From the NCBI GenBank assembly GCA_963971225.1, contig OZ020267.1:99987536-100051535 (forward strand): DNA of 64,000 bases, given 5' to 3'. The notes beneath the pieces are model-generated. The model ran no database searches. It was given only the letters and a program-made list of their open reading frames with translations, and was not told the DNA's origin. This DNA is from Melieria omissa (taxonomy: Eukaryota; Arthropoda; Insecta; Diptera; Ulidiidae). How positions within the stretch are numbered: position 1 is the first letter of the stretch; each line of letters begins with the position of its first letter. This document shows, in pieces, positions 60,112 to 64,000 of the stretch. The translations under genes and the position numbers were made by a program.

Positions 60112-60651
60112 AAAGCAGTAGACCACGCCCCTAGAGAAAGATATGAAAATTTGGTTATTTCAATGCATCGGCTCTGTGCTGCAGTAATAGCCAAACAACA
60201 GTCACGCAACTAAATACTAATTTGAAGAAACATTTCGTTATTACTATTTAACCACAAAATCTTTTAAAATGAAACACAATTGTTGCTTAATTTTTATGAA
60301 AGTAAAGCGAACTACTATTTTTTTGACCGTCCATATTTTGGAGCTTTTGACGCATTTAATTTAAATCAAACCAAACTGAGTTTAATTCTTAAGTTTTCTT
60401 TTATGATTGCATTGTTAACACATATAACTTGTTAAAAAAAATACAAAATAAATATTTGTAAAAAAAGCAGATTATTTTTTCTTCATTTTCTTTTCGTTGT
60501 ACGCGTACTACTATTATTTTGACCGCAACTGTATATGCACTTTATGATACATCGGTTGCAAAGTAATAAGTTATGTTTAAGTGTCATTTTTGGATAAAAC
60601 AAAATGCTATGAAACTGAAGTTAAATGTCAAATGAAAAACTTTTAAGTTAA

Positions 60652-60997
60652 CTCTTCAATTCCCAGTGTCACCTGTAGGTGACAGATGCTTAATATTTGT
60701 TTTCCTACCACATAGGTTTTTATTTTAAAATTCTAACACTTGTATGGCAAAGTCAATTAGTAGTACTTGTTTAGTTAATTTTCCTACCAACACTAGCGAT
60801 ACGTCATATGTAAAATTTATTCATTTGTTTCACGCGTAATTAAAGCAGTGCGAGTTTGTGTGGTTTCTTTCAATATAAAAATGAGGGTAGTTTAAACATT
60901 TTTTATGTATTTTTTTGTCTTATCCAAACGTATCTAAGCTCTTTTATTTAAAAAGAAAATTTTCTTTTTCACTATTTTGGACATGGGAATTGAAGGG
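60652..60997. mobile_element. piggyBac-like MITE
   Basis: This 346-bp element lies after TTAA on the left (60648-60651) and before TCAA on the right (TTGA on the other strand, 60998-61001). Its terminal inverted repeats are CTCTTCAATTCCCAGTGTC and CCCTTCAATTCCCATGTCC. A subterminal palindrome TGTCACCTGTAGGTGACA lies at 60667-60684. TTAA-type targets with CCC-starting ends are typical of piggyBac; one base of one duplication has mutated. It has no coding capacity. Confidence 0.7.
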
Positions 60998-61242
60998 TCA
61001 AACAAAATGTGATTAAATTCAAGATAAAAAATCTTGAAACTACCCAAATGTGATTAAAATGTGTCCATTTTTATGATAAATATATTATAAACAAGTATTT
61101 ATGCAATTCGGGAAAATTGTTTTATTAAAAAATTTGTTATATGAATCCCGGGATTAAATCCCGGGATCCCGGGATTTGACTTTTCAATCCCGAAAATCCC
61201 GGGATCGCAAAATGGCAAAAAATTGCGATCCCTAGTCAGCAA

Positions 61243-61760
61243 ACATAAAACAACCAGCAATGCAACAAACAAAAAATGCTACAAAAACATTTTGAAAAGC
61301 TGTTTAAAAAGTCTGTGCTTGCATGTTTTTTATGAACGTGCAGCAGTCATGCGGGTGTGGATGTATGTATGTATGTTCTTGCTTTAAATCAACAACGACA
61401 TGGCGGCAAAAATATTATTATATTTTGTTTTAATAAAATAAAACTTTAGCTTTTTTGGAGACATTTCATTTTGGTTTTATAAAAAAACAACACTTTACTT
61501 TTGAAAGCTTTTCGCAACCCACATAACCAGCCAACATGACGTATGAGTGACATGCGGTCTGATGGAAATTAAATATTACGCATACAAACATGAATATTTA
61601 ATGAGGCCGAGGAACAGTATCCACTTTAATTTTTATGTAAAATAGTAGTAAATAGACAAAAAATAGTCTTTTCAATATATAAATGAAATGACAACAATTC
61701 ACTTTGAGACAAAGTTCAGTGTTCTTGAAGAAAGAAGTGTGTAGTGTCATGTTCTCAATT
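61243..61760. other. Non-coding, no gene recognised
   Basis: AT-rich; contains one GACGTATGAGTGA motif (61538-61550). Confidence 0.35.
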
Positions 61761-61764
61761 TGAA

Positions 61765-62225
61765 GAGACAAATTTTGCTGGACCAATTCTGACCATTCTT
61801 CTGACCAGTAATGCTTTAAAAAATGTTTCATAAGTTCATTCATTACATTTTATAATTGCTAATTTACTTCTTAAAAAAAGTTTAAAACAAGGAATTTAAT
61901 ATGAATTTTCCAACACGTCACCTACCTACACATAGCTTTTCTCATATTTCCTTTCTTTTCTTTTTCTTTCTAGCGCTTATAGCGTTATGCTATAAATTTG
62001 AGGAATTTGAGGACGAATTTTGTTGGACATTCCTTATTCTTCTGACCAATAATGCTTTAAAAAATTTTTTCAAAGTTCATTCTTTACATTTTGTAATCGC
62101 TTATTTACTTCTTAAGAAAAGCTTAAAAGAAGGAATTTAATACGAATCTTCAAACAAATCATTTACATATTCATTGTAGCTTTTCTCGTATTTCCTTCTT
62201 TTCCTTTTCTTTCCTTTCCCTGGGT
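61765..62225. repeat. Tandem duplication of a ~245-bp unit
   Basis: Two copies (from about 61769 and 62015) share TTCTTCTGACCA(G/A)TAATGC, TTTAAAAAAT, ATTTACTTCTTAA, AAGGAATTTAATA(T/C)GAAT and TAGCTTTTCTC(A/G)TATTTCC. Each ends in a pyrimidine-rich CCTTTTCTTT tract, expanded in the second copy. Confidence 0.82.
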
Positions 62226-64000
62226 TTCCTTACCTTAACTGTTATTTTCTTTTTTCCTTTACTTTTCTTTCCTTTCCTTTTATTTCTAAAACAAAAAGCA
62301 ATTGCTCTCTAGCCGCTGCTTTCCTCCAATTGCTAGTAGCAACTTTCCTTTTAATGCAATTGAATGGCAGCCAAATACGCAGACAGAGTTAATCTTGTCA
62401 ATCTTGTCCAATTTTTACTGCACTGCAAAATTTGTTCCGCTCTTTTTCGACCCGTTTGTCTGTGCCACATAATGCTGGCATGCTGCATGATATCAAAAAA
62501 AAGTTTCCTTTAGCTAATTTAGTCTCGGTTTTTCTTGTAGTTGGCAACAAAATATTTTTTGCGGCCCATTTAAACTATTAAAATTATGGCATACAGTGCA
62601 CACTTTGACTGGCAGACAGTGCAATCAGTTTTAAGTGCAATTTTACAGATTATGTTGGCCAAACACAGACTGTAACGATTTGTCAGCACGCCAGTCAGAG
62701 ACCTGTCAAATATGAATAAAACATGTGGTAGTGTGTGCACCAAAGTTGATTGCAGTTAGTCCAAACTTAGATTGTGACTTTGTTTAAATTATGGTGGGAT
62801 TTAAAATCATAAAAGCGTATAAATTTCATTAACAGAAATCATTGATTGTGCAAACACATTTCAACACACTCAACATTCAAATACTAAACTATTCTTTCAA
62901 TTGCAATGGCAGGAATTAATTTTTTCTTTCAATTACATATCACTCATACGCCTCGTTAGCACTTTTTGCTTATTTTCCATAATCAGCCAAACAAAAACCA
63001 ATTTTATTTAATTAACTTACATTACTCTTAACGCTATTAAGAGCGACCTACTTAGTTGCCTTCAATTAATGGTGAGAAAAAATACAATAAAACGATGAAA
63101 TATGAAAATATTTCACGCAAACAAAGCATCGATTAAAAATCACTCATACGCCATGTAGTGGAAAATTGATTTTTGTTGTTCACGCGACTCGTGTGACAAA
63201 GTGCAAAAGTGCCAAAAAGTGCAAAATTGCCAGCTCACGCACACACACACACATACACACACACCCACAGCAACGTTGCATATTGTAGCATTTATTGATA
63301 CAAGCCCTCATATTGCAAATGCAAGTTGCAACGCTGACAATGAAAATGTGACGCAAAAAAAGTTTGTTGCAAAAACATTTCAATATCAAAATGACAGATT
63401 TAACAGACAATTGTGGCCGACAGCTGTTGTTTGCTGTTTGTTTCAATTATTTTATTGGGCAGATATTTGGCATGCAAATGTTTCATAGTTTTGTTGGAGG
63501 CCATATTGCGGCAATAATAAAAGCTGAAATCGATTTTTTGAATATTTTTTGTTTTATTCAGTTGCACCTTTGAATGTGTCTGGCAAAGAGGTAAATTTAA
63601 ATAGAAATCAAAGAAAACATGCATATCATTTATTTGGAAAACTATTGATTTCTTATTGTTTATTTGTTCGAACACATAGTGCGACACATGCACACATACA
63701 CACACACATGCAAAACGCATATGAAAATGTACCGCCAGCAGCATTTTATGCAGATTTTCTATGCATTGTTATAATTTGCAGTCTGCTGCTTGCCAGCAGC
63801 CAGCGGCACCAAAATGCCAAACACAGTCACACACAACAATCACATTGTGAATATTTTATTGCACGACACGAAAAATCTTTATTCATATTTTCTCTGTACA
63901 TGTGTGCGCATGATGTGTCATGTGTTGTCTTTGCGAAAATAGCAAAAATTGCTGGCAACAACCCAGCGCGAAAATTTCTCATCAAAATATGAATGAATAA
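62226..64000. other. Non-coding to window end, no gene recognised
   Basis: A polypyrimidine tract lies at 62195-62285 and (CA)n tracts at 63239-63266 and 63691-63710. Two GCGTATGAGTGA motifs occur in reverse orientation (62940-62952, 63140-63152). Overlapping frames of 69-147 codons at 63180-63992 show no domain. Confidence 0.4.

Larger units (their letters stand above)
58893..60531. mobile_element. 1.64-kb Tc1-type palindromic (fold-back) element
   Basis: TA duplications flank it (58891-58892, 60532-60533). The ends read CAGCTGCGGTCAAAATAATA and, in reverse, CAGTTGCGGTCAAAATAATA. The two halves are inverted copies: matching coordinates always sum to 119,424 (ends; 59313 and 60111; 59591 and 59833), so almost no indels separate the arms. 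Around the centre (59586-59838) a short ATAAATAGCGCCACCTCCAT segment and its complement alternate with one extra 63-bp piece of transposase sequence, making nested hairpins. Confidence 0.93.
58448..61234 (+). mobile_element. hAT element relic containing two nested insertions
   Basis: The perfect 8-bp direct repeat GTCAGCAA flanks it (58440-58447, 61235-61242). Terminal inverted repeats are TAGGCATCGCAAT on the left and TAGGGATCGCAAT on the right (reverse strand). Just inside both ends are arrays of CCCGGGAT palindromes (58460-58530 and 61146-61205). Nested within are a Tc1-type palindrome (58893-60531) and a piggyBac-like MITE (60652-60997). Without them about 0.8 kb of hAT sequence remains. 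Confidence 0.93.

Noticed and set aside
63180..63992. Frames of 69-147 codons near the window end
   Set aside because: They overlap on both strands, are rich in His/Thr from CA repeats and have no domain.

Overview
The window looks like nuclear DNA of a higher fly (Diptera, Schizophora; a tephritid fruit fly is my guess). The genes have short spliced introns with GT/AG borders, the intergenic DNA is very AT-rich, and mariner, Tc1, pogo, hAT and piggyBac-like DNA transposons are abundant. The two confidently named genes, an importin alpha of the Pendulin type and an RR-2 cuticle protein of the Cpr31A type, both map to cytological region 31A in Drosophila as I recall it, so the left third looks like a conserved microsyntenic block.

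Left third (1-19.7 kb), gene-bearing. A four-exon gene on the + strand (1630-2717) encodes a 295-residue N-acetylneuraminate-lyase-family protein. It appears to have lost the catalytic lysine and the carboxylate-binding Thr-Thr pair, so it is probably a pseudoenzyme. Its two flanks (1-540 and 2830-3160) resemble each other, which suggests a tandem paralogue just left of the window. Convergent with it on the - strand is Pen (importin alpha, 520 aa, five coding exons, 8587-3963). Next on the - strand is the cuticle protein gene (19544-17790, 341 aa) with a visible TATA/initiator promoter and a tiny four-codon first exon. Between Pen and the cuticle gene lie several MITEs with TA target duplications, dispersed repeats and a ~200-bp tandem array.

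Right two thirds (19.7-64 kb), gene-poor. Only one plausible host exon is seen (28689-28784, - strand). The rest is intergenic or intronic DNA with tandem arrays and mobile elements. The arrays have periods of about 100, 80, 165 and 72 bp, plus a nearly perfect 1.43-kb TTAGTC hexanucleotide array. The mobile elements include a 1300-bp mariner with 27-bp perfect inverted repeats and one frameshift beside the third catalytic Asp, and a deleted mariner inserted in a minisatellite. There is also a mariner-derived MITE with an inverted catalytic fragment, a tRNA-derived SINE and a P52rIPK-like hAT relic with a perfect 8-bp duplication. A three-level nest sits at 58.4-61.2 kb: a hAT relic containing a 1.64-kb Tc1 palindrome and a piggyBac-like MITE. 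A GCGTATGAGTGA-like motif occurs five times between 53.9 and 63.2 kb and is not explained by any element seen.

The three genes do not form a pathway: one is metabolic-like, one is a nuclear import receptor and one is structural. Their adjacency is best read as conserved gene order.
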